DNA of 64,000 nt from Cryptosporangium arvum DSM 44712 (GCF_000585375.1 NZ_KK073874.1:6230894-6294893); one strand, 5' to 3'. Numbered from the stretch's first letter, positions 25,026-33,719 are shown. Made by a program: numbers and translations. The notes: generated from the sequence alone by a model not told the origin.

Positions 25026-25058
25026 TATGTGGCCAGACAAAATTTGTCTAGACACATA
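25026..25058. promoter_or_regulatory. Extended MarR operator between SDR and MarR genes
   Basis: The core AGACAAA-A-TTTGTCT (25035-25049) is a perfect palindrome. It extends outward to TATGTG/CACATA with two mismatches, giving a 33-bp near-palindrome that is unusually AT-rich here. It lies 18 bases from the SDR start and would cover its promoter. Confidence 0.8.
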
Positions 25059-25114
25059 TATGCCGGGTCGGGCGCGTCCTGCAAGATGGCAGACATCACT
25101 GAGGAGGCCGGCCG

Positions 25115-25567
25115 ATGAACCCACCGACCCTGGTCGAGCACGCGCCGCTGAGCTTCGGGCTGTTCGCGATGTGCCGGACCATGTTCGGCTATGGCACCGA
25201 GTTGCTCCTCCGGCTCGGCCTCTATCCGGGCCAGGAGCTCATCCTCATGCGCCTGTACGACGCCGATGGCCAGACCCAGTCCGACCTGCAGGCCTCCCTC
25301 GGCTCCGACCACTCCACGATCTCGCGCAGCATCCGCCGTATGGAAGAGGCCGGGCTGGTCACCCGCAGCCCCGCCGACCACGACCGGCGGGCGATGGTCG
25401 TCTCGCTCACCGACGCCGGACGCGCCCTGCGACCCGGGCTCACCGAAATGTGGGGCACGATGGAGGCCGCTCTGAGCGGTGCGCTGACCGAGCAGGAGCG
25501 CACCGACCTGCCGCGTACCGTCTGTTCCTTGCACCGGGCCTTGGCCTCGGCCCGCGCCGCCGGCTGA
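25115..25567 (+). CDS. MarR-family regulator
   Basis: A 150-residue protein with the MarR core: GLYPGQELILMRLYDADGQTQSDLQASLGSDHSTISRSIRRMEEAGLVTRSPADHDRRAMVVSLTDAGRAL. The recognition helix is SDHSTISRSIRRMEEAG and the wing has the conserved D-R-R. GAGGAGG precedes the ATG. It is divergent from the SDR at 24250 and likely binds the palindrome at 25026, releasing it on binding a small aromatic or oxidant ligand. Confidence 0.92.
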   Translation: MNPPTLVEHAPLSFGLFAMCRTMFGYGTELLLRLGLYPGQELILMRLYDADGQTQSDLQASLGSDHSTISRSIRRMEEAGLVTRSPADHDRRAMVVSLTDAGRALRPGLTEMWGTMEAALSGALTEQERTDLPRTVCSLHRALASARAAG

Positions 25568-25651
25568 CGGGCGAGAGGCCCCGGTACATGCCCGCAGTCA
25601 ACCTTTCAACATCGTGACGACGTAGTCACGTCCACGCGGGATTCCGAACCC

Positions 25652-26630
25652 TCAGTCCCCAACGGCCAAGCCGACACGGGCCATGCGCTCTTCTCGGACG
25701 GTGAAGGCCGCCGTCGAGCCAGGGCGGCCCGACGACGGCCGACGCGCGGCCAGAACGCTTCGCCGATACCGAGACGGGCCTGCGTCCGCTGGGCGCGCTC
25801 CGTAGTGGCGCGGCATGCCCGCCGACGCCCCGCCGAGCAGCACCATCAAATCCCCGGTGTCGCCGCCGGCGAGCTTCCACTCGTGCGCGAAGCCGTGCCG
25901 CCATCGGTGCGCGTGCACGTGCGCCACCCCGGCGGTCTCGCCGAGGCGCCGCAGCCGGATCTTGATCCCGTTGGGCCGCAACGCCCGACCGTCCCGCGCC
26001 AGCCACAGTTCCGGCGACTGCGACCCGGGATGCGTGGCTCACGCCCGCAGATACCGGCTCAATGCCTGCCGGTCTTCGGCCCGAACCGCACCCGCCGGTC
26101 CTTCGCGCCTTCCCGTGCAGATGCACCGAGTCGTTGCCTATCTCCGACAACCGCGTCCCCGTCGACCGGTAGAGCCGGATCAGCGCCGTGTCCCGCACCG
26201 CGAGGAAGCTCTTCCCGCGGCAAGCCGCCAACAGCTTCGCGGTGTCTCGTCCCCGAGCACCGCCACCAGCTTCACCGGCGTCCGCGGCTCCCGAATCCGG
26301 CGCATCGGCGACCGGTCGATCACTTCCTCGTCCAGTTGCAGCCAGCCGAAGAACTGCTTGAGGCACTTGCGCTTGTTCAACGCCGTCCCTGCCGAGCGGG
26401 TCTCGACCATCCACGCCTGGAAGGCCTCGACGTGCGCCCGCGTCACCGCAGCGGGGTTCACCGCCGCCTCGTCGGCGTCCGGATCCGGCGACTGCTCCTC
26501 CAGATACCGCGCGAGCCGCGCGGCGGCCAGCAGGTAGTTGTAGCGGGTCGTCTCCGGGTGGTTGGCGGTCCGCAGCGACCGATCCCAGTAAAGGAGTCCA
26601 GCAGCGGCGTGCTCGACCTCGACGAACGTT
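25652..26630 (-). pseudogene. Tyrosine recombinase/integrase relic C, frameshifted
   Basis: From about 26630 leftwards an integrase can be followed across frames. The SAM-like N-terminal domain NPAAVTRAHVEAFQAWMVE ... LNKRKCLKQFFGWLQLDEEV comes first, then KLLAACRGKSFLAVRDTALIR, LYRSTGTRLSEIGND. The C-terminal catalytic part follows: MRPNGIKIRLRRLGETAGVAHVHAHRWRHGFAHEW (HxxR region) and LLGGASAGMPRHYGA with the Tyr. At least two frame changes (near 26250 and 25980) break it. It lies just beyond the 3' end of tRNA-Pro, the usual attachment site position for such integrases. Confidence 0.75.
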
Positions 26631-26640
26631 CCTGAACACG

Positions 26641-26681
26641 AAAAAGGGTTCCCTCAGGTCATCTGACCTGCGGAAACCCTT
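26641..26681 (-). terminator. Rho-independent terminator of tRNA-Pro
   Basis: On the minus strand AAGGGTTTCCGCAGGTCA pairs with TGACCTGAGGGAACCCTT through a bulged stem of about 17 bp, followed by TTTTTC. It directly follows the tRNA 3' end. Confidence 0.88.
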
Positions 26682-26688
26682 GCCGTTG

Positions 26689-26762
<74 letters not shown>

Positions 26763-26935
26763 AATGTCGTCGCGCCGCTGGCGCGCTGACGGGATAACCC
26801 TACCGCACGGTCGCGCGGAGGTTCTCACCCCGGTTGCCACCCCAGGTGCAATTTAGTTGCGAACTCACCCAAATCGTGGCTGAGGGCGCGAACTGGCCGG
26901 AGAGTGGGGAACACGACCCCCACGAGGAGCTTTCG

Positions 26936-27583
26936 ATGACCATCCCCCTGCCCGCCGGCACCCAGCTGATCCTCACCGGCCCTGCTCAGGCCGTCGAGTT
27001 ATTGACGCTGGCTGCGGCCGAGGTCGGCGACCAGGAGCAGATCTCGGTGCTGGTGATGGGCTCGGACGCCCCGCCGCAGCGCGGGATGATCAGCATCCCG
27101 ACCCCGTTCGGCGTCATGCGGACGATCGCCGCGCTCGACGTGGACGAAGGCACGGTCACGCTCAAGATGTCGAAGATCCCGCCCGCGTGGCAGCGCCGGG
27201 ACGCGCACCGCATGCCGCTCGTCGTCCCGATCCGTGGCACCACGGTCTCGCTGCCCGCGCTCGCCGGCGCCGGTGCGCCCGGTCCGCAGCGGCCGGTGCG
27301 GTTCAACGGCACGACGCTCGACATCTCGCCCGGCGGCCTCTCGGCCCGGCTCACGGTGGAGTCCGACGCGCTGCGGCTCCCGGCCGGCGTCCGCGACGTG
27401 TTCCTGGAGATCGACCCGTTCAGCTCGCACCCGGTGGCCGCCACGCTGCGGGTGGTCGACGTGCGTTCCGACCGGCTGCGCGGCGAGTTCGAGTACCTCT
27501 CCCCCAGCGACTGGCTCCACCTGGCCCAGCTCGCGCGCGACGCGTCCGATCTCCCGCCGTTCGACGGACCGGGGCTGCCCTAG
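26936..27583 (+). CDS. PilZ-domain protein (putative c-di-GMP receptor)
   Basis: A 215-residue protein from ATG 26936 (GAGGAG upstream). The N-terminal 80 residues form a YcgR_N-like beta domain. The PilZ domain carries both c-di-GMP signatures: an Arg pair RRDAHR (Arg88, Arg92) and D-x-S-x-x-G in LDISPGGLS (Asp129, Ser131, Gly134). The insertion between the two (about 105-120, rich in Gly/Ala/Pro) is longer than usual. Such proteins transmit c-di-GMP levels to motility or development. No flagellar or cyclase gene is nearby in the window. Its stop overlaps that of the opposing gene (27580) by four bases. Confidence 0.85.
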   Translation: MTIPLPAGTQLILTGPAQAVELLTLAAAEVGDQEQISVLVMGSDAPPQRGMISIPTPFGVMRTIAALDVDEGTVTLKMSKIPPAWQRRDAHRMPLVVPIRGTTVSLPALAGAGAPGPQRPVRFNGTTLDISPGGLSARLTVESDALRLPAGVRDVFLEIDPFSSHPVAATLRVVDVRSDRLRGEFEYLSPSDWLHLAQLARDASDLPPFDGPGLP

Positions 27584-27858
27584 CCGATCTCGCGGTTGAG
27601 CGCGTCGATCACCCGCTGCACCAGACCGCTGTCGGCCGCCTCCAGCGGCCCGTGCATCTCCACCGACGACCAGGGCGAGGCCACCCCGACGCTGCCTCGC
27701 AACTGGTCGTCCCAGGCCGGGCCCTCGCACAACGACCACCAGTGGAAGTCCTCGAGGGTGCCCAGCGTCTCCGACCGCTGCTTGGCCGCTTCGTCGCTGC
27801 GCACCCAGATGTCGCCGAACCTGTCCCGCCACGCGGTGTTGTTCGCCGGCTCGCTCAC
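27580..27858 (-). CDS. Small hypothetical protein
   Basis: A 92-residue acidic protein from GTG 27858, with AAGGAGA upstream. Trp-rich blocks are TAWRDRFGDIWVRSDEAAKQ, DFHWWSLCEGPAWDD and SPWSSVEMHGPLEAADSG. No family is recognised. It lies downstream of, and on the same strand as, the membrane protein at 27932 and a further small gene at 29225, so the three may be one transcript. Confidence 0.65.
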   Translation of the reverse strand: MSEPANNTAWRDRFGDIWVRSDEAAKQRSETLGTLEDFHWWSLCEGPAWDDQLRGSVGVASPWSSVEMHGPLEAADSGLVQRVIDALNREIG

Positions 27859-27931
27859 TGTCCGTCTCCTTCTGCCGCCCGTTACCAGGATCAGGCATGG
27901 CGACGCCGATCCGCGCGCCCTTCCCGGCGGC

Positions 27932-29188
27932 TCATCCGTCCCGGCCACCACAGGACTCGATCGTCGCCAGTTCCTTCGCGTACCAGGCGGCCTGGTCGGG
28001 GTCGGGCCGGTCGAGCACGTCGAACACCTCGTCCAGGTTCGCCCGGTCGGTCAGGACCGGCTCGACCGATTCGTCGGCCGACCACCGGGGCGTGCCGCTG
28101 GTGAACAGCAACCAGGCGGTGACGTGGTCGACGGCGGCGACGAGCGGCCGGTCGTGCTCCGGCGGCAGCGGCTCCCGGTAACACCCGTCCGGCGTCGGGA
28201 CCAGGTTCAGCGCGAGCGTGTACCGCACCAGGTCCGCGTCGTGCTCCGGGCCCCACTGGAAGCGCACCCGGCCCGGCCCGCCGGCTTCGCTGATCGTGCC
28301 GGGCATCCGCACCCCGTAGGGCGCCCAGCCCCGCTCCAGTTCGGACACCGCGACCCCGACCTCGGCCAACGCGTCCACGTGCTCGGGGCGCAGGCAGATG
28401 CGCACGTCGCCGTCGAAACATCGCGTGTCGTCGGGGCGGGGGCGGGCGGTCGCGCTGCGCGTCGCGTCGGGAAGAAGCAGTGCGGTGACGGAGGCGACCA
28501 CGACGGGAACCGTGACCGCGAGCGCGACCGACCGGGCGGTGTGCGCGGCCTGGTGGACGGCGGCCAGCACGCCGGCGAGCAGGCCGACCGCGACGACGGC
28601 GGAGGCCACCGCGGCCGGGCGGTACCAGGTCTCGTCGCCGGCGCAGCAGCCGGCGAACTGCCCGTTGAGCTGGGTGACCACCGGGAGGCCGAGCCAGCCC
28701 GGGAGCAGCAGCCACACCACCCAGATACCCACGAGCGCGAAGGTAGCGGGACCCCCCGACAGAATCAGGCCGAGCCAGGCCGCGAGCACGACCTGCGCGA
28801 TCAGCGCGACGACACTCACCGCGAGCAGGCCCACCGCGATCCCGGCCCCGTGGTACAGCGCGACGCCGCCGACGGCCGCCAGCTGGGCGACGACCGCGAA
28901 CGCGAGCAGCGGCCAGATCGCGCCGAGCAGGGCCGTGACCGGCCGCCGGACGGCCGCCCCGCCGCTGGAGAGCGCCGACCCGCGCAGCGCGGCCGCGATC
29001 CCGATCAGGACCGAGAGGTACACCGGCTTCGCGGTCTCCGCGGTGAGCGAGACCGCGTAGTCCGAGTCCTCCGGCGCGAGGACGTAGACCACCAGGAACA
29101 CCACATAGACCGGCAGGACCACGGCGAGCACCCTGAGCTGCGCGCTCCGGACCGGCGCCGGTCCGTCGGCGACGCGCGTGCCCGACAT
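27932..29188 (-). CDS. Polytopic membrane protein with C-terminal soluble domain, unknown function
   Basis: A 418-residue protein. Residues 18-245 hold about six hydrophobic segments (for example LRVLAVVLPVYVVFLVVYVL, LIGIAAALRG, LLAFAVVAQLAAVGGVALY, VALIAQVVLAAWLGLIL, FALVGIWVVWLLLPGWLGL). They are followed by a basic boundary (ATARPRPDDTRCFDG) and a 165-residue outer or cytoplasmic domain with paired Cys (CFDGDVRICL). That domain holds strands such as RYTLALNLVP and helix DVFDVLDRPDPDQAAWYAKELATIESCGG. It looks like an ABC-2-associated protein without an ATPase partner. I do not recognise it. Confidence 0.7.
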   Translation of the reverse strand: MSGTRVADGPAPVRSAQLRVLAVVLPVYVVFLVVYVLAPEDSDYAVSLTAETAKPVYLSVLIGIAAALRGSALSSGGAAVRRPVTALLGAIWPLLAFAVVAQLAAVGGVALYHGAGIAVGLLAVSVVALIAQVVLAAWLGLILSGGPATFALVGIWVVWLLLPGWLGLPVVTQLNGQFAGCCAGDETWYRPAAVASAVVAVGLLAGVLAAVHQAAHTARSVALAVTVPVVVASVTALLLPDATRSATARPRPDDTRCFDGDVRICLRPEHVDALAEVGVAVSELERGWAPYGVRMPGTISEAGGPGRVRFQWGPEHDADLVRYTLALNLVPTPDGCYREPLPPEHDRPLVAAVDHVTAWLLFTSGTPRWSADESVEPVLTDRANLDEVFDVLDRPDPDQAAWYAKELATIESCGGRDG

Positions 29189-29224
29189 GTAGTTGTGCCC
29201 TCCCCGGTCGGCGGAGGACCGAGG

Positions 29225-29485
29225 TTAGCTGGCCACCGCACCCGCGCGTTGCGCCGCCTCGTAGGCCACTTCCATGCCCTGGTGCTTGGCGGTCGCGATG
29301 GCCGCGGCGAGCTGGGCCGCGGTCAGGCTGACGACCTGGTCGGGGTCCTGCTGCCACTGCGCGCGGCTGGTGTCGATGAGCGCGCCGCCGATGCCGGCGT
29401 CGAGCCCGCCGGCGTTCATGCTCAGCTGGTGCTCGGAGATCTCCTCGCGGATCGCGTAGAGAATCTCCTGGTTCGGCGTGTTCAC
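29225..29485 (-). CDS. Small hypothetical helical protein
   Basis: An 86-residue protein from GTG 29485, preceded by GGAGGG. It is alpha-helical and polar: QEILYAIREEISEHQLSMN, TSRAQWQQDPDQVVSLTAAQLAAAIATAKHQGMEVAYEAAQ. It has no Cys, signal or membrane segment. It is upstream of the membrane protein on the same strand with a 36-base gap. Confidence 0.6.
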   Translation of the reverse strand: MNTPNQEILYAIREEISEHQLSMNAGGLDAGIGGALIDTSRAQWQQDPDQVVSLTAAQLAAAIATAKHQGMEVAYEAAQRAGAVAS

Positions 29486-29591
29486 GGCCCCTCCTTCGCC
29501 CGGTACTGACGGCTGGGGCATTCCCCGCCGGACCCCGCTCGACACCGAACCCCCTCGACAGTGAAACTACGAAATCGTATAGTCCGATCTC

Positions 29592-30005
29592 GTGACTTGG
29601 TCGCCGCTCCTCGCGCTGCAGCGCGCCACCCACGCCACCCTCCAGGTCCTCGCGGCCGAACTCGTCGATCTGGACCTGACCGCCTCCGAGATCAACGCAC
29701 TCGCGAACCTCGCCGACGGGCGCCCGCGCACGGTCTCGGAGCTCGGCGCCGACGTCGGCTCCCGCCCCACCACCCTGACCAGCGTCCTCGACCGTCTGGA
29801 ACGGCGCGGCCACATCACCCGCGGGGTCCGCCCCGGTGACCGCCGCGTCGTGCTGATCGAACTCACCCCTTCCGGGCGGGCCACGGCCGCTGTCGTCACC
29901 GACGCGATCCGCGACCTCGAACAACGCGCGCTCGGTGCGCTGCCACCCGACGAACTCGCCGGCCTGCGGGCCGGACTCGACGCACTCACGGAGGTTTCCC
30001 GATGA
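29592..30005 (+). CDS. MarR-family regulator
   Basis: A 137-residue protein from GTG 29592. MarR HTH: LTASEINALANLADGRPRTVSELGADVGSRPTTLTSVLDRLERRGHITRGVRPGDRRVVLIELTPSGRA, including the conserved DRR wing. It is the first gene of a coupled trio (ATGA overlap with 30002, GTGA overlap of 30002 with 30334) and probably autoregulates it. The short AT-rich stretch just before it (AAACTACGAAATCGTATAGT) contains an inverted repeat ACTACGA/TCGTATAGT that may be its operator. Confidence 0.9.
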   Translation: MTWSPLLALQRATHATLQVLAAELVDLDLTASEINALANLADGRPRTVSELGADVGSRPTTLTSVLDRLERRGHITRGVRPGDRRVVLIELTPSGRATAAVVTDAIRDLEQRALGALPPDELAGLRAGLDALTEVSR

Positions 30006-30337
30006 GTTTCGACGCCCTGCTGGACGACGTGATGACCGACGCCGAGCGCTTCGGCCATCGCGAACACCTGCACCTGACCTGGCTGGCCGTCCGCAGGTAC
30101 GGCGTGCCCGGGGCCACCGAGCTGATCAGCGACGGGATCCGGCGCGTCGGCGGGGCGAGGTACCACGCGACCGTCACCCGGGCCTGGGTGGAGCTGGTCG
30201 GCTCCGACTTCGACACGTTCCTGCGCGGCCACCCCGCGCTGCTCGACCAGGATCTGCTGCTCCGCTACTACTCGCCGGAAGCGCTGGCCACGGGCCGCGA
30301 CCGCTGGGTCGCGCCGGACAAGGCGCCGCTGCCGTGA
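30002..30337 (+). CDS. Small conserved hypothetical protein with H-x-E-H-x-H motif
   Basis: A 111-residue helical protein, ATG overlapping the MarR stop. It contains FGHREHLHLTWLAVRRYG and a later RYHATVTRAWVELVG, giving a cluster of His that could bind a metal. It is a recurring actinomycete type, function unknown. It sits between and is coupled to a MarR regulator and a Zn-alcohol dehydrogenase, so it likely serves the same response. Confidence 0.7.
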   Translation: MSFDALLDDVMTDAERFGHREHLHLTWLAVRRYGVPGATELISDGIRRVGGARYHATVTRAWVELVGSDFDTFLRGHPALLDQDLLLRYYSPEALATGRDRWVAPDKAPLP

Positions 30338-31341
30338 AGGCCGTCCTGTTCTCACGGTTCGGTGGCCCGCTCTCCGTCGCCGACGTGCCCGACCCGTCGC
30401 CCGCGCCGCACGGCGTCGTCGTCGCGGTCGACGCGACCGGGGTGTGCCGCAGCGACTGGCACGGCTGGCAGGGGCACGACGACGACATCACGCTCCCGCA
30501 CGTACCGGGGCACGAACTGGCCGGCACGGTGGTCGCGGTCGGCGCTTCGGTGCGGCGCTGGCGAGTCGGCGACGTGGTCACGACGCCGTTCGTCACCGCG
30601 TGCGGCTCCTGCGAGGAGTGCGCCACCGGCAACCAGCAGGTGTGCCGCGAGCAGACCCAGCCGGGCTTCACCGGGTGGGGCTCGTTCGCGGAGTTCGTCG
30701 CGCTGGACCACGCCGACGTCAACCTGGTGCGTGTCACCGGTTCCCCGGTGCACGCGGCCGCACTCGGCTGCCGGGTCGCGACCGCGTTCCGCGCGGTCAC
30801 CGACGTCGCGCGGGTGCGCGCCGGCGAGTTCGTCGCCGTGCACGGCTGCGGTGGCGTCGGCCTGTCGGCCGTCGCGATCGCGGTGGCCGCGGGTGCCCGG
30901 GTGGTCGCCACTGATCCCTCCGCGGACGCCCGGCAGCTCGCGTCGTCGTTCGGCGCCGCGCACGTGCTGGATCCCTCGTCGGCCGACGAGATCCTCGAGC
31001 TGACCGGCGGCGGCGCCCACGTGTCGCTGGACGCGGTGGGCCACCCGGCGGCGTGCGAGGCCTCGATCCGGTGCCTTCGCCGGCGCGGACGGCACGTGCA
31101 GGTGGGTTTGTTGCCGCCGGTCGCCGGGCGCGCGGTCGTGCCGATGGAGCGGGTGATCGCGTACGAGCTCCAGGTGCTGGGCAGCCACGGCATGGCCGCC
31201 CACGACTACCCACGGCTGTTCCGGCTGGGGCTCCCGCTCGACCGCCTGGTGACGAGGGAGCTCCCGCTGACCGCCGGGCCGTCCGCCCTGGCCGAGGTGG
31301 CCGCCGCCGCCACGCCCGGCATCACGGTGCTCCGACCGTGA
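30334..31341 (+). CDS. Zinc-dependent alcohol dehydrogenase (MDR superfamily)
   Basis: A 335-residue enzyme from GTG 30334 (GTGA overlap). Catalytic zinc ligands: Cys38 in GVCRSDWH and His60-Glu61 in PGHE. Structural zinc cysteines 90, 93, 96 and 104 are in CGSCEECATGNQQVC. The NAD(P) motif is GCGGVGLSAVAIA. Third in a coupled MarR-unknown-ADH operon, probably inducible by an alcohol or aldehyde. The substrate is not deducible. Its stop is one base from the stop of the opposing gene. Confidence 0.92.
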   Translation: MKAVLFSRFGGPLSVADVPDPSPAPHGVVVAVDATGVCRSDWHGWQGHDDDITLPHVPGHELAGTVVAVGASVRRWRVGDVVTTPFVTACGSCEECATGNQQVCREQTQPGFTGWGSFAEFVALDHADVNLVRVTGSPVHAAALGCRVATAFRAVTDVARVRAGEFVAVHGCGGVGLSAVAIAVAAGARVVATDPSADARQLASSFGAAHVLDPSSADEILELTGGGAHVSLDAVGHPAACEASIRCLRRRGRHVQVGLLPPVAGRAVVPMERVIAYELQVLGSHGMAAHDYPRLFRLGLPLDRLVTRELPLTAGPSALAEVAAAATPGITVLRP

Positions 31342-31342
31342 C

Positions 31343-32071
31343 TCAGTTGCGCCTGCCCAGACCGGGCAGGCCGCCGCGGTAGGCCCGTACGGAGACCTCG
31401 CTCTCCAGATCAGGGTCGTAGTTCGGCGTCAGGTCGGCCAGCTCCCGCGGACGGCTCCCGCGAGCGACGCGGTCGGTGGGAGGTGTGGAGAGACGCCGGG
31501 GTGTCCGGCCCACGCGCTGCCGCGTCCGACCGAAGGCACGCGCGCAGTCGCGGCACACCGTCACATCGTCGGGCGGTAACGCGCCGCCGGTCGCCGACGT
31601 CGGAATGGTGAAGCCACACATGGTCTGCGTGGGAATCTCGATACTCACTCGGTGCGCCGTGCTCGCCCCGCGTGAGGTCCCACTGCGCCAGGAGGGATTC
31701 CAGACCGCCCAATCGGGCGTCCAGGGCACCGGACAACTCCCGTTCGCTGCGACCGCAGGCTCGTCGATGAGGTCGCGACCGTCGTGGATGGCGCTTCGCC
31801 TCGCCCGGCCCAACGCGGCCGCACAGTTGCCGCAGCTGGACATTCCGAACGGATGGTGATCGTCCAGGGCAGCGGCGCTCGGAACCTCCAGCCCGCACAG
31901 GGTCCGCACGGACTTCTTCCTACTCATTCGGTGGGCCGTACCTGCGCCGCTCAGGCCACGGGTCCGCTTCGACGCTCCCCAGCTCACCCAGGCCGGATCC
32001 CAACGCTCCGCACCCGGGCTGGACCGGTGCTCGACGTCCGATCGGGAGGGGGATGCGATCTCCGGCGTCAT
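31343..32071 (-). CDS. Protein with a duplicated His-Cys-Cys-Cys (zinc-ribbon-like) domain
   Basis: A 242-residue protein with two copies of a roughly 65-residue unit. Copy 1 (22-92) runs WDPAWVSWG ... GTAHRMSRKKSVRTLCGLEV ... SSCGNCAAALGRARR. Copy 2 (118-186) runs WAVWNPSWRSG ... STAHRVSIEIPTQTMCGFTI ... TVCRDCARAFGRTRQ. In both, His, Cys, Cys, Cys fall at identical spacing (H-x11-C-x20-C-x2-C: His47/Cys59/80/83 and His140/Cys152/173/176), strongly suggesting a metal site. The tail is basic and disordered. I do not know the family name. A start further in (Met49) would remove part of copy 1, so the long form is preferred. Confidence 0.7.
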   Translation of the reverse strand: MTPEIASPSRSDVEHRSSPGAERWDPAWVSWGASKRTRGLSGAGTAHRMSRKKSVRTLCGLEVPSAAALDDHHPFGMSSCGNCAAALGRARRSAIHDGRDLIDEPAVAANGSCPVPWTPDWAVWNPSWRSGTSRGASTAHRVSIEIPTQTMCGFTIPTSATGGALPPDDVTVCRDCARAFGRTRQRVGRTPRRLSTPPTDRVARGSRPRELADLTPNYDPDLESEVSVRAYRGGLPGLGRRN

Positions 32072-32116
32072 CGGCGGCCGAGGGTCCGAGTTGAGGCCCC
32101 TCGTGGTCGCGCTGGG

Positions 32117-32854
32117 TCATCCCTCGCGCAGGTGGTCGACCACCAGTTCCGGGGTGGTGGGGTCGTCGGAGGGCCAGCCGGGGAAGTCGAAGACCGCGAT
32201 CATGTGCTGCATCGGGTAGTCGGGCGGGTCCGGGCACTCCCGGACGGGCTCGCCGTCGACGAGGAACGTCGCTCGGGTGGGGGTCCAGTCGACGGCGTAG
32301 GTGTGGAACTCGGAGACGTCGATCGGGAGGCGGGGGGCGGCGAAGTCCTCGCGGGTGTGCGGGTCGCGGAACGCGTGCAGCCCCATGCCGACCTCGGCCG
32401 AGACGCCGGGCTCGACCGCCTTGCCGAACACCTCGGCGACGCAGATCTCGGCGCAGTGCGCGGGGTCGTCCTCGAAACCCACCATCCACCACGCCGCCAT
32501 CGAGCGGGGGGTGAGCACCATCCGGGCCCGCATCTCCAGGTAGCCGTGGTGCGGCAAACTTCCCCGGAACAGCGGCTGCGCCTCGCGGACGCGGAGCCCG
32601 GGGCGGTAGGGCTGCTGGCCGACGGTGCTCCCGGCCGGTCCGGAGAAGTTGCCCGACTGCACCGCGGACACCCGGAGCGGGGGCTCGTGGTCGCCGTCGC
32701 ACCACACTGCCTGCTCCGGCGGCACGGACAGCCGCAGACACGAGTCACGCACCTCGTACGTGGCGCGGGTGGCCGCTCGGGAGCTCCAGGCCGGCAGGTA
32801 GTGCGGCAGCCAGGTGCCGGTGTCGAGCGTGGTGCCGTCGAACTCGTCAGACAC
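32117..32854 (-). CDS. GH16-fold (laminarinase/concanavalin-like) cytoplasmic protein
   Basis: A 245-residue beta-jelly-roll protein with GH16 landmarks: SDEFDGTTLDTGTWLPHY at the N-terminus, GYLEMRARM, FHTYAVDWTPTRATFLVDGEPV and C-terminal FPGWPSDDPTTPELVVDHLR. The catalytic E-x-D-x-x-E box reads EICVAE (Glu136, Cys138, Glu141). The two Glu are present but the assisting Asp is Cys. No signal peptide is visible, odd for a glucan hydrolase. It overlaps the upstream Sel1 gene by eight bases and is coupled to it. It may be a binding protein or an atypical hydrolase. Confidence 0.75.
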   Translation of the reverse strand: MSDEFDGTTLDTGTWLPHYLPAWSSRAATRATYEVRDSCLRLSVPPEQAVWCDGDHEPPLRVSAVQSGNFSGPAGSTVGQQPYRPGLRVREAQPLFRGSLPHHGYLEMRARMVLTPRSMAAWWMVGFEDDPAHCAEICVAEVFGKAVEPGVSAEVGMGLHAFRDPHTREDFAAPRLPIDVSEFHTYAVDWTPTRATFLVDGEPVRECPDPPDYPMQHMIAVFDFPGWPSDDPTTPELVVDHLREG

Positions 32855-33719
32855 CGGAGGCCTCCCGGAGAGTCCGCAGGTGGTGCTCGGCCTGCGGGTC
32901 TCCGGCGTCGACCGCCCGCTGGTACCAGCGTTCGGCCTCGGCGCGTTCGCCGCGCTCCGAGTGGAGCACCGCGAGGTTGTTCATCGCGCCCGAGAACCCG
33001 GCGCGGGCCGCTCGGCGCAGCCACCTCTCGCCGGCCCGCTCGTCGCCCGCGGCCAGCGCGAGCTGGGCCAGCGACCCCATCGCGTACGCGTTGTCGTGCC
33101 GGGCCGCCTGCTCCAGCCAGTGGAGGCCCTCCGGGTCGCGCTCGTCGTGGAGGAGCAGGCCGAGCAGGTACATCGACTCGGCGTGCCCGGCCTCGGCGGC
33201 CCGCCGCCACCACGGCCGGGCGTCGCCGGGACGACCGGCGTCGTCGAGCAGGGCACCGAGCCCGCACCAGGCGTCCGGGGTGGCGGACGCGTCGGCGCGG
33301 GCCTCGGCCGCGGTGACGACCGCGTCGGCCTGCTCGGTGTCGCCCCGGTCGCGGTACAGGCGGCGCAGCGCGAGCGCCGCGGTCAGGTCACCGGCCTCGG
33401 CGGCCGCGCGCAGCCCGGGCTCGGCCCGCGCCCGGAGCTCGGTCGCCTTCGCGAGCTGCCCCCGCCTGGTGTGCACGGCGGCGAGGTTCAGCGCCGCCTC
33501 GGGCACGCCGGCGTCGGCGGCCCGACGCAGCCACTGGAGGCCTTCGATGGTCTTCCCGGCGCGGATCCGCTGCTTGCCGAGCTCGTTGCAGGCGGGGCCG
33601 TGACCGGCCACGGCGGCCTGCTCGAACAGCGACACCGACGGCAGCTCGTGCCCGAGCAGATCGAGCCGCCGCCCCTCCCGGTACAGCTCGTCCGGACTCC
33701 GACGCCGCCAGCGAAACAT
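32847..33719 (-). CDS. Sel1/TPR repeat protein
   Basis: A 290-residue all-helical protein with about six Sel1-like repeats, for example GLQWLRRAADAGVPEAALNLAAVHTRRGQ, ARPWWRRAAEAGHAESMYLLGLLLHDER, GLHWLEQAARHDNAYAMGSLAQLALAAGD and GERWLRRAARAGFSGAMNNLAVLHSERG. Such arrays are protein-interaction scaffolds. The N-terminus MFRWRRRSPDELYREGRRLD is basic; no signal peptide. It is followed, with overlap, by the GH16-fold gene, so the two may act together. Confidence 0.85.
   Translation of the reverse strand: MFRWRRRSPDELYREGRRLDLLGHELPSVSLFEQAAVAGHGPACNELGKQRIRAGKTIEGLQWLRRAADAGVPEAALNLAAVHTRRGQLAKATELRARAEPGLRAAAEAGDLTAALALRRLYRDRGDTEQADAVVTAAEARADASATPDAWCGLGALLDDAGRPGDARPWWRRAAEAGHAESMYLLGLLLHDERDPEGLHWLEQAARHDNAYAMGSLAQLALAAGDERAGERWLRRAARAGFSGAMNNLAVLHSERGERAEAERWYQRAVDAGDPQAEHHLRTLREASGV

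Noticed and set aside
27891-29924. A 677-codon minus-strand frame across the unknown membrane protein and MarR gene
   Set aside because: Arg/Gly/Ala-rich with no coherent domain and crossing several real genes on both strands.
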